Source of the DNA: Cardiocondyla obscurior
Taxonomy: Eukaryota; Arthropoda; Insecta; Hymenoptera; Formicidae
Length of the DNA: 64,000 nt
Reading direction: 5' to 3'
NCBI RefSeq assembly: GCF_019399895.1
Contig: NC_091864.1
Location: forward strand, 13,680,001 to 13,744,000
In this document: positions 12,401 through 24,231 of the stretch, piece by piece
Layout: each line of letters begins with the position of its first letter
How positions within the stretch are numbered: position 1 is the stretch's first letter
Position numbers and translations under genes: made by a program
Notes under the pieces: model-generated
The model's input: the letters and a program-made list of their open reading frames with translations, nothing else
What the model was told of the DNA's origin: nothing
Database searches by the model: none

Positions 12401-15400
12401 TGGCGAGCGAGATTCCCCCAAGGCAATCTCTCATCCGAGGTTTTCGTGATGACCGCGGATGAATTATTCACGGACGCGAGGAGTCACTCTAATTGATAAA
12501 ATGAATGAATCTTCCTCGCGAGAAGAGTCGGCGGCGTTGAAAGTCTGCCAAACGTGGAAAAGGTGGCGGCGACGTGTGTTTCGGATGTCTCGCGAGAACC
12601 AACTGGCACCATGAGCAAACAACGTGGGACTGAGGGACCCCGCCATTGACGAAATGTTTAAGATCACTTTACGGAAGAGAGCATGGAGGGGCACGTCTAT
12701 ATTTAACGCTAATGTTAGTACACCGCGAGTATATCGCATGATTGCCCGAGAGAGCCAATGCTATAATCTTATCGACCTCGGATAAAGAGTACGCCGCGAT
12801 CTTATTGCAACGCAATCTCGCGAGATTGTCGCTCGTGCGATTATCTAGTCGAGGGACGTTACGCGAGATAGAATTAACATACCAAGAACGACAACAGGTG
12901 TAGAAAGTGCGCGCGTGGCTGGAGTAAACGTTAAGACCCTGCGTCGTACGTACAAAAGTGTCCTTAATCCTTGCTTGAGCTTCACCGCCGTCAGTGATAC
13001 AGACGCGTTTTCGCATCGCCGCATTTTAAATCGTGTCGCCTCGCGTTGCCCTGGCGTTAATGAAACGAACGCTAGACACTTCCTGCGTCGACGATCGTAA
13101 TTAAAATTAATTAATTTACCGCCCACGGACGTGGAAACAATCGCCTCTCCCTTTCTCCCCCTCGTCATCCTCTCTCAAATCCCCTGTCTTATCTTTATGT
13201 CGTCTCTCGGCACTTCCGCATTACCTCGAGGGGGAAAGAAAAAATGTTTACGACACGGAATTTCCCTGATATCGCTGCTTTCGAATTCACGGCGCCTTCC
13301 TGGTAAAAAGGATCCTATTCTCCGGCGCGACGAAAAGAGTGCGTAGGCGAAACGAAGCTATCGCCGGGCACAGCTTCATTTCCCGGACGGAAAGTGTGGA
13401 CGGAAGAAGAGCTGTACCAAATTCCTCGGGCGTTTACCGTTCTTTTTTTTTTTTTTTTTTTTTTTCTCCTACGCGAGTTGAATGCAGACGACATTACGTT
13501 CGCTAAATCTGAAAATATACTTTTTAAAGAGTCAATAAATTTTTTTTTTCTTTTTTTGCCAGGTCGTATGAATAATTTTAACATAAATTGCCGCGGTGTC
13601 CACAAGGATTTTCGACCACTGTCCGACGACCGTTTCGTGTTTGTCAGCAAAAGCGTTTGCAAGCAGCTGATACTATTACTGCTGACGACAGACGCCGTAA
13701 AAGTATATCTTTATACGCGCATGACGCTGCTTATTTTTTTAACACGCGTTAATCTCCGTCTTCCAAGTCTTATGCCACTTTTAACGCCGATAAGCGTAAT
13801 ATATCCGGCGCGATAATCGAGTAAATAATGTGATGTTACAGTTGCCCGCAAAAAAAAAAAAGAAAAAAAAAATCCTCATCGCGCACCGTTACGTGAAGCG
13901 ACTACTCTTCGTCAATTATCCCATTAAGATAATTATATCCGTTTAATAGAAATGACGCTTATGCATCGTATTCCGCGTCTAAGGTCGCGATATATCACTC
14001 GGGATAATACTTCTTACAAAGTCTAATCACGTATAAGTAACAGCGACCTATCTGCTACTCCGCTGCACGCACGGATTCCGTCGAGGAAGTACGCTGGAAA
14101 TATCGCGGGTTTTCCTACCGCCGCCGGATAATTTAATTTCCGCGTGGAGCTTTTGTTTTCAAAAATCACCGCGAACGAGCCGCGAATTCGTCGTCGACTC
14201 TCGGTGACTTAACGGTACCGTCGAGAAAGCGCGATAATTCCGACGAACTCGCGAGTCCCCCACGGCGAACAAAGAAAGTCAAACGGGAGCTACTTTAAAT
14301 ATCCGCTTCGTACATTTCAGCCGTATAAACTGGAATTCCAGGCTTCTCCCAGATAAAACGACGTTTATCGAGAAAGCGCATTAATTTCAGAACAAAACTC
14401 TCTAAGCGGCGAACAAAGAGAACTATGTAGGAGCGAGCTCGGCGGGCGGTCCTATGCGGGTTTCCGACATCGGCCTGCTTACGACGTCGAAACTTTTCCC
14501 CCGCGTTTGCTTCCGAAACAACGCAGTTCGCAAACCGCAAATATTCCTTATGCTGCCTCATCGAGCGAATCTCGTAACGAGCGGCGTTGTTTTCAGCGAA
14601 TTATTTGTAAAAAAAAGGAAAAGAAAAAAAAACACCTCCACCGTTTTATAATTCTTTGCGGTTACATGAGTTATTTATACTTTACTAGACGTAACACTTT
14701 ATTTTAATGCGCATATCAGAATCAGACTTCTAATTGGCTGATTAATATATAAACGGATGATGCGTTGCGACATCGTATAACAAAGATCGCAGTAGCTTCT
14801 TGAAATTATTTTGCAATTTCAGTGAAAACGAGCGAAATATTAAGTCGGCATGAAGCGGACGTTGAACTACTCCGAGAGTCATTCGAGATGGGCTCGGTGA
14901 CTCTTTAACGTGTTACCCGCTGCAATTTGTTCCGAGCGGACGCGCTCTACTTTTTTTTTTTCTTTTTCTTTTTTCACGAGAATTGTCGCGTTTGCGAAGG
15001 AAGGAAGGAAAAAAATAGGATCAACTCCCTGTAATCGTACGCCACGGCGGAACTTCGCGACGCGATTTTGCCGCGGGAAAAATTAAACTTTCCGCGAACG
15101 GCTCTCTTCCTCTGAGCTTTCCGGCGAACGTTGCGCAACGCCTCGAGCTTGTGCATCTCAAATCTCTCAATTAGCGAATTCCACGGACAGATATCGGCGG
15201 ACGAGAGCGTTTCATAGGCTTGTTAGCACCTTGGGCGCTGGCTCGCGGCCACTCGCGCGTAACTCATGTTGCAATCCGCGCCGGTCGGCGCTAGATCCGT
15301 CGTGTAACGAGCAAAGATCAGCTCGGGGGAAAAAGTAGTAGGAAACAAAGTGCGATTTTAAGGCGAAATACATTGGCACGACTTCCTGAAGAGTAAAGGT

Positions 15401-15816
15401 CGTACTCGATATTTCTGCGACATTAACGGCGGCAATTAATATCTGGCGAACCAGGATATGCGACAAACGTGACACATGCCCGGTCTTGCGCATCAGGATT
15501 TTCATATGTTTCTTTTGTCGCCCGCGTATTCACCTATCTTTATACATTATTTTTAAATTCCTCCCATTGTCAGCTGGCAGCGCGGCCGCTGCTTATCCTT
15601 TGGCCGTGCCGTGTCAACGCCGACACCAAGGTTGATACTTAACAGTTTGGTACGGCTCATCGTATTGGTGATCTTGAAATATCGTCCTGGCGTGCCGGTC
15701 ACGTCAAATGTAAACGTTTGACGAAATGCAGGAACTGTTATTAATAAGCGAGGGCCCTGAGCAAACAGTCACGGGCATAACCAAAGTCCACCGCGAGCGA
15801 AAGCGCTACGTGCAAA

Positions 15817-15818
<2 letters not shown>

Positions 15819-15850
<32 letters not shown>
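15819..15850. repeat. Poly-A homopolymer (32 bp)
   Basis: Uninterrupted A run followed directly by GGGGGCTACG. No retroelement coding sequence is visible to its left. Confidence 0.9.
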
Positions 15851-15853
<3 letters not shown>

Positions 15854-17640
15854 GGCTACGCGAAATCGATCCGATGCGAAGCACGAGTTCGAGCCGCGTT
15901 AATTACTTCGTGCGCGCGATAGCGATATCCGCGCGCCGGCTATCTTTCTTTTTTTAACACTGAGGAGTACGTGCAAACCGTTCCACGCTAATTTTCCCCG
16001 CTAAATCGCAATGACACGTGCATGAGGAGTACGTCGTATCGCGCGCGAAAGATCACACGCATCAAGGCCGCGGGTGCACGTCGAGGAGCCGTGAGCCACC
16101 TTTAGTACACGTTATCTCCGCTTTATGAAGGAATTCACATCGATACTTGATGCCGAAAATACTCGACGCGTTCTCTTTCTTCCTTTCTCTTGAAATATCG
16201 CCGGCGACTTATCGAGTCGTGCGAATAATAACTCGCGAATAATTCAACCGGGAGATCACCTTCAATAACGGCAAAGGTATTTCGGCCTCTCGTCCGATTT
16301 TGAGATATACGCCTACGTTATCTCGGGGAGATAATTTCGAGGGAAATAATTACGAGTGCTCTTGATATACAATCGGGCCCCGCGACGCGATTGCGATTGC
16401 GATCTTCGACGTTACGCGAGTAATAACGCCTAAGGGTCACCTCCGGACGGTTATTACGTCAGAACGTGTTCGCGGAACTGTATATTCTCAGGTGACTACT
16501 TGCACTTTGATGTTCGAGCGTTACGTGGAACGGAACCGAATACCGAATACCAGGTGACCTGCCGCGGAATGCACTAACAATGTTCTAGCGTGCGACATTC
16601 CCATCTTAGCCGTGTATACCGAATGATTTAGCGTCGGCCGAACGGTCAACAAACGCGGCCAACAGTCGCATTAATCCCTGGCCGGCTATAATTAGCGCGG
16701 CCGGAGCTTAATAGCCAGATTAACGCCCGATTAATGTCCTGCCCTCTCGTAAATTCTTTTATCCGAAACGACCGCGAGGGTGCTCGGATATTAGGTCCCT
16801 CCCCGTTATCGCGACGGTGTCGTCGACGTGGCGCGATGTCGCGCAGACACGTCCATCCCGTCGGTTTTCCATCTCGCGAGTACGTTAGACGTGAGAGAAC
16901 CAACAGCCGGGTGGTTTTATCTCGGTATGCAACTCTCACGGATTAGTTACCTGGGCGTTGCCGAATTAACAAGCCGTGCGTCATCATCGTTTGCGCGCCG
17001 GGCTTCCACGTCTCCGTACGTTTTTTACGTATAATCCTCGGTAAACGCGCTGATAAGCCCGGTAGAGTACAGAGAGCGGTAAATTCGTGGAATCCGACGC
17101 GTCGCAGAAGAGCAACCGGAAAGCCCCGTCAGAGCTATGTAGGCCCTCGAGGCCTACTTCGCGTATCCGTCGAGCTCCACGGTGAATTCGTTATTCTTGG
17201 ACTTTGTAACGCCGCGATTCAACCGTCGCGCCCACCGGCCGCCTTGTTCTCGCGGCGATCGCCGCTATCGAGATCGCGCCTCGTGTTATTCCAAGGAAAG
17301 TTCCCTAATCCAGCTTGAATCATTTAACAGCCGTATCGCGGCCGTTTCGAGAAAAATTACGCGATTTATCTTATTGGCGTGTACCACACGTAACCCTCGT
17401 TGCTCATTTAACGCGACCTCTCGACCCCTGCATTGTCACTTCTTTTACGATACAGCCGATAGACCGTTCAATTAGAAATCGCGAAGCCCAGAAAGCGCGC
17501 GGATATCATTATCAAAAATGTCGCTCTTAAATCAGCTCGCCCGCATAATTTCACAAAAATAATAATTCAGTGATAAAACGTGATATGCCGTATATTTTTA
17601 AAACGAGACGTACGTATCGCGGGAATATGTTAATAAGTCA

Positions 17641-17788
17641 CTCAAATGGCGCGGCTACGTGAAATAATTTTACAACATTTGAATCGCGATTACTTCGTAC
17701 GTTCTTAAAAAGCGCTCAAATGGCGCGGCTACGTGAAATAATTTTACAACATTTAAATCGCGATTACCTCGTACGTTCTTAAAAAGCG
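17641..17788. repeat. Tandem duplication, 74-bp unit, two copies
   Basis: Unit 17641-17714 is repeated at 17715-17788. Both begin CTCAAATGGCGCGGCTACG and end in TTCTTAAAAAGCG. I see only two base differences, so the duplication is recent. No open frame is associated with it. Confidence 0.92.
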
Positions 17789-20700
17789 CTGGGGAAGTCG
17801 CCCGGCACCTTTCATTATCAGCAACGCTAACGCGAAGCGCGCGCGCGGTTCCGAATTAATGTTGCAGCAACAGTGACACGCCGGTGCTGGCATTGCGCCG
17901 GTTATCGTTATCATTACCGGCACGATTTACGCCCGTAATCATGGCACAGATCGGTCGTGCGCCCATCGGACCTGGCCTGTGCGAACTGGATTAAGGCGAA
18001 TGAGAATCACTGCTGACCGGGTCAGATTTTTATCAGGCATTAGCACTAACTGCATCAGTCAGCGGGGGACCAGCGGGGCGGGAGGGCAGGGTGGGGGGAT
18101 TCTCGCCAACTTTTCGAGATAATCGCGGAAACGTTGGCGAACGGTACTTTTCCGAAGCCCCTTCCTCTTCCCATGGAAGTCGGAGATAAGCCGCGCCAAT
18201 CGGCGCGACGTGTGTCAAACGTCAGATAGATAATTAATGTGCTCGATAGCGGCGGTAACAAACTCGCGAACGTGCCGCGCAGAATTAGAGCGAGCTTAGA
18301 GACTGAGAGGTCCACGGGGCGCCGGAAAAAAATGCGACTGGAACGCGACACCGCGGGCGCGGAGTAAAACGCCTCGCGGTTCGCATGCACGCGTTACGAA
18401 GGTAATCTATTAAAGCCGCGCGTTACTTTCACCGCGGGAGCTCTCGACTTTCTTGCTCGCCGGCCGTAATTACGCACGACAACAACAGTAAAACCTATCG
18501 GGGGCCCCGATTTTTGTCGCCGCTGGAAAATCGAAAAGAGGCGGAGATCTCGCGTCGCGGATTCTTGGCGCCGAGAAGCCTTGGCTTCCTCGTTCCGCCG
18601 GACTGACTCCTCCGCCGAGGATCCTTGGTGCCGCATAGATCCTTGAATTGGAGAGTTTTTCTATCCGACTGTCGATCTCGAGGACTTTTTTACGCGCGTA
18701 TCACGCTCCGTGGCGTATATTTCGCGCGAATATAAAACGAAATAACATCGCGGTGCCGATATGCCTGCGTGTACAGAGACCGGCGGTGCGCGCTCTATTA
18801 AAAGACCATCCGCAACAAAAATAACGGGGCATCGGGCGCTGTTCCGCCGTGATTCGCAGCCGCTCCGAATTTCGGCACCGACCGACGCGTGTCCGCCGAT
18901 CACTTTTGGCCATGTCCGGCGCAACGGAAATTTTTCAGGAGTCTCCTGACGTCAGACGGCTGGCGGAGGATTAATTCCGAATGAGATCCGCGCCTTCGGC
19001 TGTAATTATTCGTCGCTTGCGATCACGAGACGAGGGAACAGTTTGTTTTTTATAGTCGAAAGTGACCACTATGTTATTTTTTTATTTTTTTTTATTATTA
19101 TTTAACGTGTAAAAGGGCTGCTAACGATGACATCAGTGAGCTACAATAGCAAACACCATGTAAAAACACCGTGATTCATCGTGCACCTTTCTTAAGTGTA
19201 AATGGACATGTCGCAAAGTCGTTAAACCTCATTTGACTTGTAGAGAATACCGCACATCCGCGAGACGACGATTTGTACAAGTCGATAAGTGCGTCGTTTA
19301 CGCACACAGCTAAACTCGTGAGAGGATTAATCATTTTCAACGGAAATGATACATAAAGACAACGATGAGAAAATAGCTGAATAACCCTGTCGTTACAATT
19401 AGTGGAAGCAATAATATGTCACAAGTTCTTAAAAAAAAAAAAAAGTATTTAACTATACCCTGTCGTGTTTTTTAATCGCGCTAGCAAAGAAATATGTAAA
19501 TCGAGATTCACGATAAATTTTTTTTTACAGAGGAGTCAATTTCCAGATACTAATATTTCAAAACCTGAATTAATCCGAGAGACTCTAAGTAAATACAAGA
19601 AAAAAAAATCTGAAATAGAAACAAATATATTGATAACCAAATATAATATATTTCTCACGGTAAAGTAAATTTTGTTTTTTCCAATTCGTAATTTGCAGAC
19701 TGTGCTACTCCGTCGGTCTTAAAGCTCGGCTTTCTTGCTGGGACAATAAACGCCGCGTATTTGCATTTTAAATAACATCTACGGCCACGCGAATCGCCTA
19801 TCGCGAGACGCGATAGATCACGGAGTTTGATTTTTGTTCCGCCGCGCGTAAAAATATACCTGCGGCCGCGGCGCGTTCACTCGCGGCCGCGGCGCGCCAT
19901 AAACTTTCGATTGCGATACAACGAAACATAAACGCGCGCCGGGTGCGCGATCCGGCACCGAAATAAACCGCGAAAATTCCGCGGGGGCCAGGTACCGGGA
20001 TATCGAAAGGCGACCCGGGCTATACCGCGCGAAGCACAGGCCCGTCCGAGATTCCGCACGAAATATATTACGTAAGCTCGCATAAATCCGAACTTTCTAA
20101 ACGCGCGCCGACGCGTCGCGCTGTCTCTGATCCCTAGTCGTCCCCGGCTCGGTTCGCATTTCCACGCGGATTCGCGCCGATGATCGCTGATGGGGAACCC
20201 ACGCGGAATCCGTCCCGGCCTTTCGCAATCCAGCGCGGACGGAATATTTTTTTTTCTTTTTCTTCTTTTTTTTCTCTCTTGCACGAGTCTATCACGCGGT
20301 ATTTTGAAATGCATATCTCTTGTCCGGGCGAATGTGTCGAAAATCGTGGCGCTGCTCGATAATGCCGCCGCCGGCGCGACCAACGGAACCTTCCGCTTCT
20401 TATTTTTGCGTCGCGCGCGAGGGGAGAAGAAAGGAGAAAAAAAAAAAGAGGGGAAGGAAGAAAAAGGAACGGCCGTGGAGAAACGTCGATCGCCGCGGAT
20501 CGTTGCGCCGCACCGCGCGGCTAGAGCGCGCTGCAATGGAACCGAGAGCGTTTCGAATGTTAACTCTTGATGGATTACGCAAAGTCGGCGCGAATAGAAA
20601 CATTAACGTACGCGGAATGAGCCGAGGTTGAGGCGAACACGCTGACTCGAGTGTTTTACATCTGGGAGCTCTCCGTGTCATCGATTCTATATCAATGCGC

Positions 20701-21373
20701 GTCATAAAAGTAATTATCTATTATTGAACGTATGTACGTCAAATAACTGAAACTTTACGATTGTCGAAGGCAAATCGAAAACATGACGATCGTTCGCGTT
20801 AAAATTACCTATTCCTTTTGTTTTTTATGCTCCAACTTAGTCCGATACGCGATATCCGCGTCGTAAAAATGACATTTTGCTGGAAGTCGCCGACGCAGCC
20901 TCGCGTGAATTCTCGAATAGAAAACTCGGCGTTGAACGAGACGCCGCGCTTGTCGGTGGCCTTTATGGGATACGGCAACTCACCACTCACCGGAGGGAAA
21001 ACCCCGCCAGTGAACTACAACACCTGATGACATCGCGGCCTCGCATTTGCATAGCCTAGGCGTGGACGAGGAAATTTGCGCGCCTTCGTAATCGTTTCAA
21101 CAGCGGGAAAGTAAACTCGATCGACCCGAAATCAATGCGCACCAAAGAATTTTACGAAACAAAAATGTCGTCATGATCCGGTTTTAGTTTCGAAAAATGA
21201 GGAATGAAATAATTTCTATTCCCGCGGTGGAGGGTAACCTTTGCTAAATAAAGATACCGCGTACGAGCGAAGGGAGCGACAAGATTTGAATTGGAGGCGT
21301 CGGAACAAACTTGAGCCCGATGCCGGCACGTCCGTTGAGCGTGCTGGATTAACAATCAAGATGCGGTACTCAC

Positions 21374-22090
21374 CGTGGGGATATTCGCAGTTTGGTGGCC
21401 TCCTGGGTGCGTCGGCGGGGTGGCAGGTAAGCCTCAAGCAGACGAGTCTCGCTGGCTGCGGGGAGAGTCGGCTGCACGGCTGGCCGTTGCCCCGAGTATC
21501 AAACGGTGCGGACAATGGCTCGTCCTGACGCTCGCCGGCCGCATGTCAGGGACGCGTGTTCCGGACGCTCGCGATAAGGGCGGTGAACGAGGACCGTGTG
21601 CGTTCAGCGGAGGCGAGTCTCTGGCGTTTTCTGCGCGCCCTTCGATCGCACGAGAGACGCCGTTTCCCCGCGTGCACACGCTTCCAGGGGACAAATGAAA
21701 ACGCGATATACGCGTCACGCGGCGTACCGTAACGGACTGAAGCAGGACTGAAGTGAGCGCCTAATAGTTGGAGCCGGTGGAGGCGCGAGTCGACCGTATC
21801 GTACGGTACCGAGCGCGCCCGATCGCCGCGCGACCGGCCGCCGAAGTTGGCCGAAACGCGCGGGATGTATCGTCCCTCTCGTTCTCACCGGCTCTCCTCT
21901 CTCTATCTCTTCGCCCGTTGGAGTTTCTCGCTCTCCGTCCCTCTTTGTCTCGCCCGTATATGGGATGCCGCAACCTAGCAACGGCATCGGCAGCGGCAGT
22001 GGAAACCTCCGACGAGCTGCACTCTTACCTCCGCCCCCACTCTCGCGATCTTTTAACCACGACCAGACCACGCTTCTCTTCTGCCCTTTA
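21374..22090 (-). promoter_or_regulatory. CpG-rich candidate promoter / distal 5' exon, possibly of the GPCR gene
   Basis: The DNA here is strikingly GC- and CpG-rich. On minus, a good donor (CCCCACG|GTGAGT) sits at 21374/21373. It could end a non-coding first exon that splices to the acceptor at 8060/8059 of the receptor gene. On plus, a donor CAG|GTAAGC at 21423/21424 ends a short ATG-initiated frame, so the strand is not settled. No long conserved coding sequence is recognised. Confidence 0.25.
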
Positions 22091-24231
22091 GGAAAAAAAA
22101 TAAAATAAAATAAAATAAAACCGATCGCCACCGTAGGTGAAAGGGAAGGTCACCGTCGCAGCCACCGAGGCGTCTGCCGCACCGACGATAAAAAAAAAAA
22201 AAAAAAAAATGTTGAATTCTATAGTCCTCTTCTGTGCACCCACGGGAGGATCCTTCGTGGTAGACGGCGCGTCATCACCCCAGCGTCCCTCTTTCCCTCT
22301 CGCGTCTCCGACTGCCAACATCCGTTTACCTTTTCGGAATCTCGCGATGACGTATTCCGGCCGCCTGTGCAAATCGCGAATTTGTACGTCGGCACAAATT
22401 GTCGGTCACATGAGCCGGCGTAGACTGCATGCGGTCCGGTTTAACGAGCGCCGCAAACACGCGTCGAAGTGCAAATGAGCAATTTCAGGCAGGCGGTTTG
22501 TAGACGGGCACGTGAGAGCGTCGCATCGACTCGCAGAAAACTAAAAAAGAGACCGCGTACGCTTTTAGATGTCGTTCGGTTTTATCCGGTTAACGTCACA
22601 CATGACCGCGAGACATCGGACGCGTCGCGGAAAACTTCCCTCGGTGGAAAATCCATTTTAACGCGCAAAACGCGCACAGTCACAATCACTGCTTACTCGC
22701 GTTTTCTTAAAAAAGCAAGGAAGGAGAAAAAAAATATACTAGAGAGTAAACATGACGCTTAATGATACGAGGTCCATTTTCTCCACGCGATAACCGTTCG
22801 ATTTAATTGCCACGTTATTTAGCTTACTGACGGCTCGACGCGAGGATGTTTGTGCATTGTATATATATGCTTCTCCAAGCACCCTTCCGCAGGGTGTCGA
22901 ACAGTCAACCTCTGTCTATACAGAGCGAGTTATTTCAAGTATCGGCACGTGCGTCGATTACGGCATTTTGCTGTTGAATTTCTTTTGCGCAGGCTCTACT
23001 CGCTGACACATAAAATTGACTTAATTTTAAAATTATGTAGACCATTGGTATAATTATTCCGCGTCTCCCTCTTTCTTTCTTTCAAAAATCTTATATTGCT
23101 CTCTTCGACAAGAATGCTAGTATGACGAATAACGCTTGATTAATATCAGCAACAAAAAAAAATATATATATATATATAATTTCAATATATATAATTAAGA
23201 AAAACAAAAGAAAAAGGTTTCTCTCGCGGTGGCGGAATATAACGATCGGCGAAATGAAGCGGATTCGCCGTGGTCGTAAAGGTATCTTGGGGATGGAGAA
23301 TTAATTGGCTCGATAGCGCGACACGGCGCTTATTTCGAGCGTAAAGTAAATTCAAATGTAATCGCTCGCCGTGCGAGCGGGATCATTTAATAAGACAGAT
23401 TACGCGCCAGGCACCGGCCATGTCAAATTTACTTCTCATTGTGTTCTATCGTTTGCTCCGCTTATCCGTTTATGGCGTTTACTCACCGCCGGACCACGTC
23501 GCTACTCGCTTGGCACGAAACGGAACGTACCAATGAACGTTTGCTCGAGCACTTGTTAAAAAAAGGAAAGCTAAGCTTCCGATAACGCAAAGAAAAAATT
23601 TCTCTATTAGCAGTCGAATAATTGTGTACTTTATCGAGCACCATAATTTCTAATTTCGATTCTCGTATATTCGTTAATTCTCTTAGCCCAGAACGTATAA
23701 ATAGACTAGAGAAATATTAATCAGAAGAATTATATTAGAGTAATTTTTTCCTTTCTATTCAATGATTAAATATCTTTATCAAATATCAATTAGGGATTTA
23801 CAAAATTTGTCGAGAAAAAATTTCTAACAGATGCAATTCAGAAATGCCTGCTTGCAATATTAATTTTGTTGCTTGAAATGCTGGTGAGAGATCTCATTAA
23901 TCAACGTTGCGACGTCAACGACGCCATTTAAGAAACGAATCGAAGAGTTAATTTATAATGTATACGAGCCTTGTGGCTCCTCAGTTAAATATAGACGGCT
24001 ATTAAAATTTCTGGATCGAGTAATCGTTTAGCCAAATTCAATAAATGCTTGTTTCTGATATAATTAGCTCTGGAGCGAAGCCTCGTAACGTTTCACGATA
24101 TATTTTTCGTCTCTGACCCGATTAAATGGGCGGAAAATAAACTAAATGCGGCACGATGAAGTAAGAAGCCGACATCAATCGTTCACAATAACGTAACAAT
24201 TATAATGGTATTATCCGCTAATTTTAAATCG
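22091..24231. other. Intergenic stretch
   Basis: No gene is supported. Contents include an AAAAT pentanucleotide run near 22089-22119, an A run near 22191-22209, an AT microsatellite near 23162-23179 and AT-rich DNA from about 23.6 kb towards the 3' end of the mucin-like gene. Confidence 0.5.

Larger units (their letters stand above)
8060..21373. other. Long gene-poor stretch, possibly the 5' intron of the GPCR gene
   Basis: About 13 kb hold no open frame with protein-like composition plus matching splice sites. The DNA is CpG-rich with scattered homopolymers (A run 9378-9403, T run near 13442-13465, A run 15819-15850). Because the first coding exon of the receptor has a strong upstream acceptor at 8060, this stretch may be a large 5' intron holding regulatory DNA. 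That is an inference. Confidence 0.4.

Noticed and set aside
19877..20536. 219-residue minus-strand frame
   Set aside because: Low-complexity Arg/Phe/Ser sequence across homopolymer tracts in CpG-rich DNA, with no motif and no splice partner.
21241..21528. Short plus-strand frame (MRYSPWGYSQFGG) ending at a CAG|GTAAGC donor
   Set aside because: No downstream exon on plus could be joined to it, and a minus-strand donor overlaps; recorded only as part of the candidate promoter block.
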